From Lentisphaeria bacterium (GTDB taxonomy: Bacteria; Verrucomicrobiota; Lentisphaeria; Victivallales; Victivallaceae), in assembly GCA_900768505.1 (NCBI GenBank), contig CAAGED010000022.1, forward strand, positions 1 to 27,205: a stretch of 27,205 nt of DNA, read 5' to 3'. Position 1 is the stretch's first letter; every line of letters begins with the position of its first letter. The notes under the pieces were generated by a model. That model ran no database searches and had not been told where the DNA came from. It saw only the letters and a list, made by a program, of their open reading frames with translations. Shown piece by piece: positions 1-7,827 of the stretch. A program made the translations under genes and the position numbers.

Positions 1-49
1 CCTACCAATTGAATCAAAGCGGCTCAAAAAGGTTTGGAAAAGGAAGAGC

Positions 50-93
50 GCGAGAAGGAAAGAACCTTTCCTCAAAAGGTTTTTCCTTCTCGC
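50..93. repeat. Long imperfect hairpin
   Basis: The arm GCGAGAAGG (50-58) pairs exactly with CCTTCTCGC (85-93). The pairing continues inward through an A/T stretch and AACCTTT/AAAGGTT with a single bulged G at 62, giving about 19 pairs around a five-base loop. No T-run follows on either strand, so it does not look like a simple terminator. It lies at the window edge next to the dispersed repeat block at 128-252. A gene ending to the left of the window cannot be excluded: two plus-strand frames stay open from the first bases (one to 106), but neither translation is recognisable. Confidence 0.6.
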
Positions 94-127
94 ATCTAGC
101 TTTTGCATAAGCGACTACATAACGTAT

Positions 128-252
128 TTGACCGAAACGGCATATCGCCGCAAGGAGGCAAGAGTCCGCATATTTAAATGCAAAACGCCTCCTGCTTCAG
201 GGGAGTTCGAGGGCGGCGGAATAAGCCACCTCGGAAAAAAACGATGTATAGC
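128..252. repeat. Dispersed intergenic repeat, copy A
   Basis: This stretch is non-coding and shares exact blocks with the copy at the right end of the window. ACGGCATATCGCC occurs at 137-149 and again at 27138-27150. A 23-base block starting CCTGCTTCAGGGG occurs at 191-213 and at 27088-27110. After the 23-base block both copies fold into a similar hairpin: here CGAGG (208-212) and GGC (215-217) pair with GCC (225-227) and CCTCG (229-233) around a GGAATAA loop. The open frame running through 128-481 on the plus strand translates repeat DNA and the antisense of aspS, so I do not call it a gene. Confidence 0.75.
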
Positions 253-255
253 CGC

Positions 256-298
256 AAAAAAAATGCCGGATATTTTATCAAATATACCGGCATTTTTT
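256..298 (-). terminator. Rho-independent terminator of aspS (bidirectional shape)
   Basis: The arms AAAAAATGCCGG (258-269) and CCGGCATTTTTT (287-298) form a perfect 12-bp stem. On the minus strand the hairpin is followed by a run of U, and it lies about 50 bases past the aspS stop. The A/T flanks would also let it work on the plus strand. Confidence 0.85.
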
Positions 299-348
299 GT
301 TAGGCCTCACCTGATGATATTTTTTTTCATCGCTGGCTTTACGCTATA

Positions 349-2157
349 TCAATTCTTTTGCGATTCCGCCTCTAATTTCTCTTTATCCTTCTTCGGCAAT
401 GCAACCTGCAGGTGCAATTCACGCAACTGCTTGATACTTACCGGCGCCGGTGCGTTCATCATTAAATCCTGCGCCTGCTGATTAAACGGGAAGGCTATTA
501 CCTCCCGAATATTCGGCTCATCCGCCAACAACATTACCATACGATCCACTCCGGGAGCAATACCGCCGTGCGGAGGAGCTCCCAACTTGAACGCACTGAT
601 CATCCCGCCAAATTTTTCATCCACCACTGAACGCTCATAACCGGCAATTTCAAATGCCTTATACATAACTTCCGGTTGATGATTGCGGATCGCACCCGAT
701 GACAATTCAATACCATTGCAGACAATATCGTACTGGTATGCCAGAATATCCAACGGATTTTTCTCCTGCAATGCCTGCATTCCCCCCTGGGGCATTGAGA
801 ACGGATTGTGGCTAAAGCAGATTTCATTAGTCTCCTCATCCAACTCGAACATCGGGAAGTCCACAATCCAGCAGAATTTGAACTCGTTCTGATTGATCAA
901 ATTGAGCTGGCGACCCAATTCCGGAATTACCGCACCGCCGATCTTACTGACCAACTTTTCGGTATCAGCCAGGAAGAACAATGCGTCCCCGGCTTCCACC
1001 TGCCCCGCCGCCTTGAGTCCGTCGATCACTTCACGACTGAGGAACTTCACAATCGGGCTCTTTTCTTCACTGCCGGTCCAAATAATATAAGCCATTCCCT
1101 TGGCACCGTTTTCCTGCGCAAATTTAATCATATCATCAAAAAATTTACGAGGCTTCTCGGATACCTTCGGCGCTTTTATCGCCCGCACTACGCCGCCATT
1201 GGCCACGGTGGAGGCAAACGCTTTGAATTCACTGTTGCGGAAAAATTCGCTCACATCAATCATCTCCAACGGATTACGCAAATCCGGCTTGTCCGAACCA
1301 AAGCGGCGGATTGATTCCAGGTACGGAATCCGGACAAACGGCGGATGGGAGAACTCTTTGGTGGAGAATTTGGTGAAAATATTTTCCAACAATCCTTCGA
1401 CTACTTCAAAAATTTCATCCTGCGTGACGAAACTCATCTCCATATCCATCTGATAAAATTCGCCAGGACTGCGATCCGCCCGGGCATCTTCGTCCCGGAA
1501 GCAGGGAGCAATCTGAAAATAACGGTCGAATCCTGATACCATCAGCAACTGCTTGAACTGCTGCGGCGCTTGGGGCAACGCATAAAATTGTCCCGGATGC
1601 AAGCGGCTGGGCACCAAGTAGTCACGGGCGCCTTCCGGGGAGCTGGCAGTCAAAATCGGAGTTTGAAATTCGTTAAATCCCAAATCTGTCATATAACGAC
1701 GCAACGCAGTAATAACCTGCGAACGCAAAACAATATTCTTATGAAGCCGATCCTTCCGGAGATCCAGAAAACGGTACTTCAGGCGCAACGCCTCCGGAGC
1801 CTGATCGTCCTTGGCCACCTGAAACGGAATTACATCCGCTTCTCCTAAAACTTCCATGGCTTCGGCAACTACTTCGATTTCGCCAGTGGGGAGTTTGGGG
1901 TTAATCGTGGAATCCTGACGCGCCACCACTTTACCGGTGAAACTAAGCACACTCTCCACCCGCCAGCGATCCAATTCCTGATAAAAATCACGCTCCGGAT
2001 CAATTACAATCTGCGTAATTCCGTAATGATCGCGCAAATCAATGAAGATAACGCCGCCGTGGTCGCGTACCGAGTGTACCCAACCGGCAACCTTGACGTC
2101 CATGCCCACATTACTCTTGCGCAATTCACCGCAAGTATGGCTTCTGAATTTGTTCAT
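349..2157 (-). CDS. aspS: Aspartate--tRNA ligase (bacterial type)
   Basis: Cytosolic class II aminoacyl-tRNA synthetase that charges tRNA-Asp with aspartate. The 602-residue product has the bacterial layout: an N-terminal OB-fold anticodon-binding domain (about 1-110, with GWVHSVRDHGGVIFIDLRD), class II motif 2 with FRDEDARADRSPGEFYQMD, a GAD insertion in the middle, and motif 3 GIAPGVDR at 532-539. The start at 2157 is chosen over an upstream in-frame ATG at 2193 because MNKFRSHTCGEL matches the usual family N-terminus and AGAAGG lies about 12 bases upstream. In the C-terminal block the usual FPKN reads FPFN, a small departure. It lies 88 bases after queC on the same strand and is followed by a strong terminator. 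Whether it is discriminating for tRNA-Asp over tRNA-Asn cannot be told here. Confidence 0.97.
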   Translation of the reverse strand: MNKFRSHTCGELRKSNVGMDVKVAGWVHSVRDHGGVIFIDLRDHYGITQIVIDPERDFYQELDRWRVESVLSFTGKVVARQDSTINPKLPTGEIEVVAEAMEVLGEADVIPFQVAKDDQAPEALRLKYRFLDLRKDRLHKNIVLRSQVITALRRYMTDLGFNEFQTPILTASSPEGARDYLVPSRLHPGQFYALPQAPQQFKQLLMVSGFDRYFQIAPCFRDEDARADRSPGEFYQMDMEMSFVTQDEIFEVVEGLLENIFTKFSTKEFSHPPFVRIPYLESIRRFGSDKPDLRNPLEMIDVSEFFRNSEFKAFASTVANGGVVRAIKAPKVSEKPRKFFDDMIKFAQENGAKGMAYIIWTGSEEKSPIVKFLSREVIDGLKAAGQVEAGDALFFLADTEKLVSKIGGAVIPELGRQLNLINQNEFKFCWIVDFPMFELDEETNEICFSHNPFSMPQGGMQALQEKNPLDILAYQYDIVCNGIELSSGAIRNHQPEVMYKAFEIAGYERSVVDEKFGGMISAFKLGAPPHGGIAPGVDRMVMLLADEPNIREVIAFPFNQQAQDLMMNAPAPVSIKQLRELHLQVALPKKDKEKLEAESQKN

Positions 2158-2245
2158 AATAATATTTTGCCTTCTGCTTTTTTTCTGACGCATTTTGTTT
2201 TAACGTCTGCGTTCTGGTATAAAAATTAATTGTCTATTAAATTAT

Positions 2246-2926
2246 TCAACGACGATATTTGGTCGGATCCGGCACCCCCGCCTCTTCAAAACCTTTATGC
2301 CGCAACCGGCAACTGTCACAAACTCCGCAGGAGTATCCCCTCGCATCCAACTGGTAGCAGCTTACCGTGTCAGCGTAATCCACTCCCAATTTACTGCCTA
2401 ATTTGATAATTTCCGCCTTGGTCAGGGACTGGAGCGGCGCATGAATCTGATATTCCCAATTTTCATCCGCCGCCTTGGTGGCCAGTTTGGCGGTATGACG
2501 GAATGATTCAATAAATTTTGCCCGGCAATCCGGGTAGCCTGAGTAATCCATCGAATTTACCCCGATAAAAATATCCCGTGCCCCCAGCACTTCCGCCCAT
2601 GCCGTCGCTAAGGAGAGAAAAATTAAATTTCGCGCCGGAACATAAGTATTTGGAATCCCGTTGTTTTCCCCGGCTGTCGGCACTTTCATTGAGTGGTCGG
2701 TCAGCGATGAGCCGCCCCAGGCATTCAGATTTATGGCAATCTCAATATGCCTGACCGCTCCCAATTTGGCCGAAATTGCTTTTGAAGCGGCTAATTCACC
2801 CAAATGCCGCTGGCCATAATTGAAAGATAGGGTGTAACAATCGAAATTTTGTGATTTAGCCACTGCCAGGCAGGTGGTGGAATCCAATCCGCCGCTCAGT
2901 AAAATTATTGCTTTTGGGTTTGACAT
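2246..2926 (-). CDS. queC: 7-cyano-7-deazaguanine synthase
   Basis: ATP-dependent synthesis of preQ0 from 7-carboxy-7-deazaguanine and ammonia, a step in queuosine biosynthesis. The 226-residue protein starts with the PP-loop ATP-binding motif SGGLDS at residues 11-16. It ends with the QueC zinc site, C190, C200, C203 and C206 (CGVCDSC), and the terminal DPTKY. The start has a strong GAGGAA site 5 bases upstream. It lies 30 bases after paaK, so the two are probably co-transcribed. No queD, queE or queF is visible in the window. All expected zinc and PP-loop residues are present, so it should be active. Confidence 0.97.
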   Translation of the reverse strand: MSNPKAIILLSGGLDSTTCLAVAKSQNFDCYTLSFNYGQRHLGELAASKAISAKLGAVRHIEIAINLNAWGGSSLTDHSMKVPTAGENNGIPNTYVPARNLIFLSLATAWAEVLGARDIFIGVNSMDYSGYPDCRAKFIESFRHTAKLATKAADENWEYQIHAPLQSLTKAEIIKLGSKLGVDYADTVSCYQLDARGYSCGVCDSCRLRHKGFEEAGVPDPTKYRR

Positions 2927-2956
2927 TTTTTCCTCGCTGAGTTCCGCCCGGTTAAA

Positions 2957-4279
2957 TTATTTCACCCGCTGATCGAATACCCGCTTGGCCTTGCCCTCCG
3001 AACGGGTGATGGTACCGGGAGCGACCAGTTTTACCTTAACCCGCAAGCCGATGGTGTGCTCAATTGAACTGGCGATACAAGCTTGAAGCTTCTCCATCTC
3101 CTTGACCTTGTCGGAGAAAATCGACTCATTGATTTCCACATTCACTTCGATATTGTCCATGCCGTTTTCGGTGTAGAGAATAATATTGAAGTTGGGAGTC
3201 GTTCCCTCCACCGTCAGCATTGCGGCTTCAATTTGTGACGGAAATACATTAATTCCACGAACGATCATCATATCGTCGCTTCTGGAGCTTATTCGGTCAA
3301 TGCGACGAATTGTCCGGCCGCAGGCGCATTTGCCGGTAATTATTCTGGTCAAATCCCTTGTCCGGTAACGAATCATTGGAAACGCCTCTTTAGTCAGTGT
3401 GGTGATCACCAGTTCGCCGAATTCGCCATCCGGCAGCACCTCTCCGGTATCCGGATTGATGATTTCCGGGTAAAAATGATCTTCAAAAATGTGCAATCCG
3501 TTTTGTTCGGAGCATTCCACCGCCACACCCGGGCCGATGATTTCTGAAAGTCCGTAAATATCATACGCCTTGATATTGCCGTTTTCTTCAATGTGTTTAC
3601 GCATCTCCAGCGTCCAGGGCTCAGCACCGAAAATACCGGCGCGAATCGGCAAATCCCGCATATCCAATCCCATTTCCAAAGCTTTTTCAATGAGAAAATT
3701 GAAATAACTCGGCGTGCAGCAGATGGCGGTAACTCCAAAATCTTTCATCAGCATAATCTGACGCTGGGTATTGCCCACTGAAGTCGGCACCACCGTCGCA
3801 CCCAGCGCCTCCGCTCCATAATGAGCGCCCAGACCGCCGGTAAAAAGTCCATAACCATATGATACTTGAATCCGATCCTTGTTGCTTAGTCCGCAGCAGG
3901 CGAACGCCCGGCGCATCACCCCGGCCCAGAGTTCAATATCGTTTTTAGTGTAACCAACTACGATCGGCTTGCCGGTAGTACCGCTGGAAGCGTGCAGACG
4001 CACCACATCCTCCATCGGAGTGGCGAAAAGGCCGAACGGGTAGGTGTCGCGGAGGTCATACTTGAGCGTAAAGGGCAGTTTTGCCAAATCTTCCAGGGAT
4101 TTCACGCTCTCCGGCGTAAGATTGCGATCCTGCATCCGGGTACGGAAGAGTTCCACATTGTCGTAAGTACGTTTTATGGTATCCTTGAGTCTGGCGAACT
4201 GCAAAGCTCTGAGATATTCCACCGTCATGAAATCAGGTGCGCTGGCATTCTCCCGGCTGATGACTTTTTCTTCAAGCAT
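2957..4279 (-). CDS. paaK: Phenylacetate--CoA ligase family protein
   Basis: Adenylate-forming enzyme that activates an aryl acid, classically phenylacetate, to its CoA thioester. The 440-residue product is the usual PaaK length. The AMP-binding P-loop HASSGTTGKP sits at 96-105, a YGLSE adenylation motif lies near the middle, and the C-terminal AMP-binding_C_2-type domain ends with SEGKAKRV. The N-terminal LRALQFARLKDTIKRTYDNVELFR is typical of the family. No phenylacetyl-CoA epoxidase or ring-cleavage genes are near, so a role in anaerobic aryl-acid or amino-acid by-product metabolism fits better than aerobic phenylacetate breakdown; that part is inference. A GGA ribosome-binding site lies upstream of the ATG. 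queC follows after 30 bases. Confidence 0.9.
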   Translation of the reverse strand: MLEEKVISRENASAPDFMTVEYLRALQFARLKDTIKRTYDNVELFRTRMQDRNLTPESVKSLEDLAKLPFTLKYDLRDTYPFGLFATPMEDVVRLHASSGTTGKPIVVGYTKNDIELWAGVMRRAFACCGLSNKDRIQVSYGYGLFTGGLGAHYGAEALGATVVPTSVGNTQRQIMLMKDFGVTAICCTPSYFNFLIEKALEMGLDMRDLPIRAGIFGAEPWTLEMRKHIEENGNIKAYDIYGLSEIIGPGVAVECSEQNGLHIFEDHFYPEIINPDTGEVLPDGEFGELVITTLTKEAFPMIRYRTRDLTRIITGKCACGRTIRRIDRISSRSDDMMIVRGINVFPSQIEAAMLTVEGTTPNFNIILYTENGMDNIEVNVEINESIFSDKVKEMEKLQACIASSIEHTIGLRVKVKLVAPGTITRSEGKAKRVFDQRVK

Positions 4280-4390
4280 GATAATATTTCCGTCTTTTGT
4301 ATATAAAATCTAAAAAATATGTTAAAAAATCTTTTTTTCTGCAAAACCGGCATAAAAGCAAATCGACTTCGGGTGATTTGAGCGGCAATA

Positions 4391-4418
4391 TTTATAAATA
4401 TAATATATGCCAAGACAA
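4391..4418 (-). promoter_or_regulatory. Possible sigma70-type promoter for paaK-queC
   Basis: On the minus strand, TTGTCT (4413-4418) and TATAAA (4391-4396) are separated by 16 bases. They lie in the 174-base gap between cca and paaK, about 110 bases before the paaK start. This is consensus matching only. Confidence 0.35.
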
Positions 4419-4453
4419 ATCAACTGAATATTATACACCTGATTTTATATTTT

Positions 4454-5821
4454 TCAAACCTCATTTTTGAAATGTTCTTTTATATAAGCCAGCGCCGCCG
4501 CACGGCCGGTTATTTTACCATTCAATTGTTCCTCTTCCAGCCGGGAGAGAATGATGGCAAATTGCGGTCCCGGCCGATACCCAGCATCAATTAAATCCCT
4601 GCCGGTCAGCAAGGGCGGCGGCAGCGGTGAATTACCCTGATCCGCCAGAAAATCCAGCAGCAGCAAATAATTACCCATCAATTTATGGGATGACATGCAG
4701 TCCAACCGGTGCAATTCCAGCTCCATTGGGAAATTCTCCGATGCCATAAGTTTGCATATGGTGGCACGTTTCATTTTCACCACTGAGCCGAAGCGCATAT
4801 GATTTTTGATGGCGCAGGTTATATTCTCAATGGATTTATTGGAAAAACGCAGCGAGCGTAAAATTTTTTCCGCCATGACACCGCCCACATTTTCGTGATT
4901 ATAAAAGCAAAAATTGCCATCCGGTTTACGGGCCAGTGTCGGTGGTTTGCCAATATCGTGCAGGAGTACGCTCCAGGCTAAATCTCCTTGCGGCATCGAC
5001 ATATGCCGCAACATTAAAATGGTGTGAGTCAATGCATCGCCTTCCGGGTGATACTTGGGGGGCTGGGGAACCTGACGCAGTGCGGCAACTTCAGGAAGCA
5101 GAACTGCGAGCAGCCGGGATTCTTCCAGCAGGCGCAAGGCGTAGTCGGCATGAGGAGAATTAAACATTTTATCCAATTCATTCTGCACTCTTTCGGGGGC
5201 TAAAAGTTTACATTTGGAGGCGAGGAGTTGAATCGCCGACAAGGTTTCCGGCGCAATAATGAAGTTGTATTTGGCGGCGAAACGCACGGCCCGGAGCATC
5301 CGCAGATAATCCTCGGTAAAGCGCGCTTCCGCCATGTCGATGGTGCGGATAATTCCATGGTTAAGATCGTAAATTCCATCATGAAAGTCGCTGATTATGC
5401 CGGTAAAAGGGTCGAGCAGCAGCGCATTGACGGTGAAATCACGACGTCTTGAATCAAGCATGAAATCACCCGAATACCGCACGGATTGGGGATGCCTTCC
5501 GTCCAGGTAGGTGCGCTCCTCCCGACAACTGGCCACTTCGAAAGTATATTGGCCGGATTTGACCAGCAGTACGCCGAAAGCCGCACCCACCTGCTGCGCC
5601 GCCGGAAAAATTTTCAAAAGTTCGCCGGGGATGTAGTTGGTGACTAAATCCAAATCCCGTGGTTGGCGCCCCAGCAATAAATCCCGAACCGCGCCGCCTA
5701 CCAGACGAATTTCTCCCCCGGCCTGCCGGACGGGATTGAAAATCTCTTCAGCAGCCTGAAAAATGGCGGATTGCCGAAAATTGGCAAATTGGGTGTCGGA
5801 AAGTTGTATTTGTTTATTCAT
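4454..5821 (-). CDS. cca: CCA-adding tRNA nucleotidyltransferase / poly(A) polymerase family, with HD domain
   Basis: Class II nucleotidyltransferase that builds or repairs the 3' CCA end of tRNA; a poly(A) polymerase role is the alternative. The 455-residue protein has the head-domain signature GGAVRD (42-47) followed by DLD (56-58), the metal-binding carboxylates. Next come RRDFTVNALLLDP and the tRNA-binding helix region with RFTEDYLRMLRAVRFAAKY. A C-terminal HD phosphohydrolase domain carries HTILMLRHM and LLHDIGKP. The ATG at 5821 has only a weak AAAAG upstream. The gene diverges from nadD across a 155-base gap. Whether it adds CCA, only CC or A, or poly(A) cannot be settled from motifs alone. 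Confidence 0.92.
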   Translation of the reverse strand: MNKQIQLSDTQFANFRQSAIFQAAEEIFNPVRQAGGEIRLVGGAVRDLLLGRQPRDLDLVTNYIPGELLKIFPAAQQVGAAFGVLLVKSGQYTFEVASCREERTYLDGRHPQSVRYSGDFMLDSRRRDFTVNALLLDPFTGIISDFHDGIYDLNHGIIRTIDMAEARFTEDYLRMLRAVRFAAKYNFIIAPETLSAIQLLASKCKLLAPERVQNELDKMFNSPHADYALRLLEESRLLAVLLPEVAALRQVPQPPKYHPEGDALTHTILMLRHMSMPQGDLAWSVLLHDIGKPPTLARKPDGNFCFYNHENVGGVMAEKILRSLRFSNKSIENITCAIKNHMRFGSVVKMKRATICKLMASENFPMELELHRLDCMSSHKLMGNYLLLLDFLADQGNSPLPPPLLTGRDLIDAGYRPGPQFAIILSRLEEEQLNGKITGRAAALAYIKEHFKNEV

Positions 5822-5858
5822 CTTTTATATAATAATCGGGTTTTGTTGCATTTGGGAT

Positions 5859-5889
5859 TTGCGAATTTTGCTTTTTATGTTAATATAAT
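5859..5889 (+). promoter_or_regulatory. Possible promoter for nadD-rsfS
   Basis: A perfect TATAAT (5884-5889) has TTGCGA (5859-5864) 19 bases upstream, in the divergent gap between cca and nadD. The spacing is longer than ideal, so the -35 assignment is tentative. Confidence 0.4.
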
Positions 5890-5976
5890 GGTGAGTTGAT
5901 AAAGTGCAAGCCGGAGGGGCGGTAAAAAAACTGCCGAATTTTTCAGACGTAAAATGGCTAATTGGAGCGGGTGTTT

Positions 5977-6585
5977 ATGCGTATCGGTTATCTTGGCGGA
6001 ACTTTTGACCCGCCGCATCTGGCTCATTTCCGGATTGCCGAACGGGTGCTGGAGTTGAATTTAGTTGATAAGGTGCTTTTTGCTCCGGCGTTTGCTCCGC
6101 CTCACAAAAACAATGAACGACTGAGTTCATTCGCCGACCGCTGCGAAATGGTTCGTTTGATGTGTGAAGGGGTTAAGCACATGGCGCTCTCCCGCGTGGA
6201 AGCGGAGTTGCATTTTTATCCATCTTACACCATCCGGGTGTTGGATGCGCTGAAGAAACGTTATCCGGCGGACGAATTAGCCCTGCTCTGCGGCGGCGAT
6301 TCGTTACGGACGCTTCACCTCTGGTTCGAGCATAATTGCCTGGTGGATAATTATCGGATTCTAACTTATCCCCGCCCCGGCGAAGCGGTGGATTTGAAAT
6401 ATTTGCAGCGATACTGGTCGCCGGAGCGGGCGCAAAAGCTGCTGAATGCGCTCTTCCAGGCAGATTGTCTTGATATATCCTCCAGCGAGTTGCGAAAACG
6501 TTTGCGATGTCAGGAGCCGGTGGATGGCATGCTAAGTGAAAAAGTGATAAATTATATAAAACAACATCAGCTTTATCTTGTCTAA
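5977..6585 (+). CDS. nadD: Nicotinate-nucleotide adenylyltransferase
   Basis: Transfers AMP from ATP to nicotinate mononucleotide, the penultimate step of NAD synthesis. The 202-residue protein opens with MRIGYLGGTFDPPHLAH, the nucleotidyltransferase GxFDPPHxAH signature. It also shows PPHKN and a C-terminal DISSSELRKRL, the equivalent of the ISSTxIR ATP-binding motif. I start at the ATG at 5977 rather than the TTG at 5962 because GGAGCGGG lies just before it and the family N-terminus begins there. It lies 46 bases ahead of rsfS, a pairing found in many bacteria, and the two are probably one transcript. Confidence 0.97.
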   Translation: MRIGYLGGTFDPPHLAHFRIAERVLELNLVDKVLFAPAFAPPHKNNERLSSFADRCEMVRLMCEGVKHMALSRVEAELHFYPSYTIRVLDALKKRYPADELALLCGGDSLRTLHLWFEHNCLVDNYRILTYPRPGEAVDLKYLQRYWSPERAQKLLNALFQADCLDISSSELRKRLRCQEPVDGMLSEKVINYIKQHQLYLV

Positions 6586-6631
6586 GCAGTTGAAGTATGA
6601 TGACAAATTTTTGTGAAAGGTGAAATTTTTT

Positions 6632-7030
6632 ATGTCCGAACAAATATTGAATATTGATGCCAGGCAGCTTGCCCAATTATGCGCCCGTAACGCCGCCGAG
6701 AAGAAGGCCGCGGATATTGTGACGCTTAAAGTTGGCGATTTGACCACCGTTGCGGATTATTTTGTGCTCTGCACCGCCGCCAATGACCCGCAAATGCGGG
6801 CGATTGTCTCTTTTGTGGAACGGCAGGCAAGGGAACATATGCATCTTCGTCCGCTCTCCGTCAACGGGGAATCCGGCAGCGGGTGGATTCTGGTGGATTT
6901 CGGAGCGGTGATCTTTCACATTATGACTCCGGAGACCCGGGAGCGTTATCAGTTGGAAGAGTTGTGGAGCGAAGCACCGCGAGAAGAGTTTGTGGAAAAA
7001 ATTAATGCATTTAAAGGGGCGAACGCCTGA
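6632..7030 (+). CDS. rsfS: Ribosomal silencing factor RsfS
   Basis: RsfS/Iojap-family protein that binds L14 on the 50S subunit and blocks joining with the 30S when nutrients are scarce. The 132-residue product has the typical core: AADIVTLKVGDLTTVADYFVLCT, GSGWILVDFGAVIFHIMTPETRERYQLEELW, where the conserved FHIMTPETRxxYxLExLW block is complete. The ATG at 6632 is preferred over the GTG at 6620 because AAAGG overlaps the latter and sits about 11 bases before the former. It follows nadD directly, as in many bacterial genomes. Confidence 0.96.
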   Translation: MSEQILNIDARQLAQLCARNAAEKKAADIVTLKVGDLTTVADYFVLCTAANDPQMRAIVSFVERQAREHMHLRPLSVNGESGSGWILVDFGAVIFHIMTPETRERYQLEELWSEAPREEFVEKINAFKGANA

Positions 7031-7132
7031 TTGAGCTTCAATAAGATAAATTTGGTTGAAATATCTGGCAGGCAAGCGGTGTTTTTGATGGTTGATGACG
7101 AATGAGCATCGTTTTATCAAGTGAGGATTCAA

Positions 7133-7789
7133 ATGGAAAAGTGGGCATCTGAAAAGTGGAATGAATATGACTGGGAGCGGGAAATCCGGCGGGACGAACG
7201 GCGCATCGGTTGTTATTTCGACCTGCTGCCGAACTGCATTGATTTGCCGAACGAGGAGGATAATATATACTCGCGGATTATGTCCAGAAGTGATCTGATA
7301 CCCAAGGGGGTTTCAGTGAACAACTGGTCCGGGGAGAATATTTTTTCCAGCGAAGAGAGTGAGGGGTTTGATTTTGTCGAAATCCACCGGCGGGATGACG
7401 GCGGCTTCCTCAGCGGCATTGAAAAATGCGCCGTCATGTGGAATCGTATCCTGGCATTGGAATTAGACGGCGACTGCAATATTGAGGGAGTTCGCATTGT
7501 CTGCGGCTTCGGCAAACTCATCTCCCGGCTGGCCGGAATGTATGAATGCCGGATTGACAATAATGTGCAGGTGCTGGAATTGACCTTATTCAAACATGTG
7601 TTATCGGATTTAAGCGAAGTCTACGGCATGCTGGCGGATTTTCTGCCCCGAGTCTCCAATCCCAAAATCCATGCCGAATTAACTGCAATTCTCAATAAAA
7701 TGCTGGCATTGCAGGTCGGCATGGTGGACGAACTTATTGCCATGCGCAATAATAACGGCAACAACAATAAAAACAATAACAATTTTTAA
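7133..7789 (+). CDS. Uncharacterised protein with asparagine-rich tail
   Basis: I do not recognise this 218-residue protein. The first half is polar and charged, opening MEKWASEKWNEYDWEREIRR. The second half is predicted to be helical (LSDLSEVYGMLADFLPRVSN, then ILNKMLALQVGMVDELIAMR). It ends in an almost pure asparagine tail, NNNGNNNKNNNNF, encoded by a run of AAT/AAC codons. There is no signal peptide or membrane segment, so it is probably cytoplasmic. The ATG at 7133 has GTGAGGA seven bases upstream and is preferred to the GTG at 7121. It sits between rsfS and lysA, 38 bases before the lysA start, which suggests co-transcription. Codon use looks like its neighbours, so it is probably real. 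Confidence 0.75.
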   Translation: MEKWASEKWNEYDWEREIRRDERRIGCYFDLLPNCIDLPNEEDNIYSRIMSRSDLIPKGVSVNNWSGENIFSSEESEGFDFVEIHRRDDGGFLSGIEKCAVMWNRILALELDGDCNIEGVRIVCGFGKLISRLAGMYECRIDNNVQVLELTLFKHVLSDLSEVYGMLADFLPRVSNPKIHAELTAILNKMLALQVGMVDELIAMRNNNGNNNKNNNNF

Positions 7790-7827
7790 TTTTTTTGAAT
7801 AATATATCTGGAGTTGATTTTTTTATC

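Noticed and set aside
128..481. Plus-strand open frame of 117 codons at the left end
   Set aside because: It covers the repeat, the terminator and the antisense of aspS, and changes composition at each boundary.
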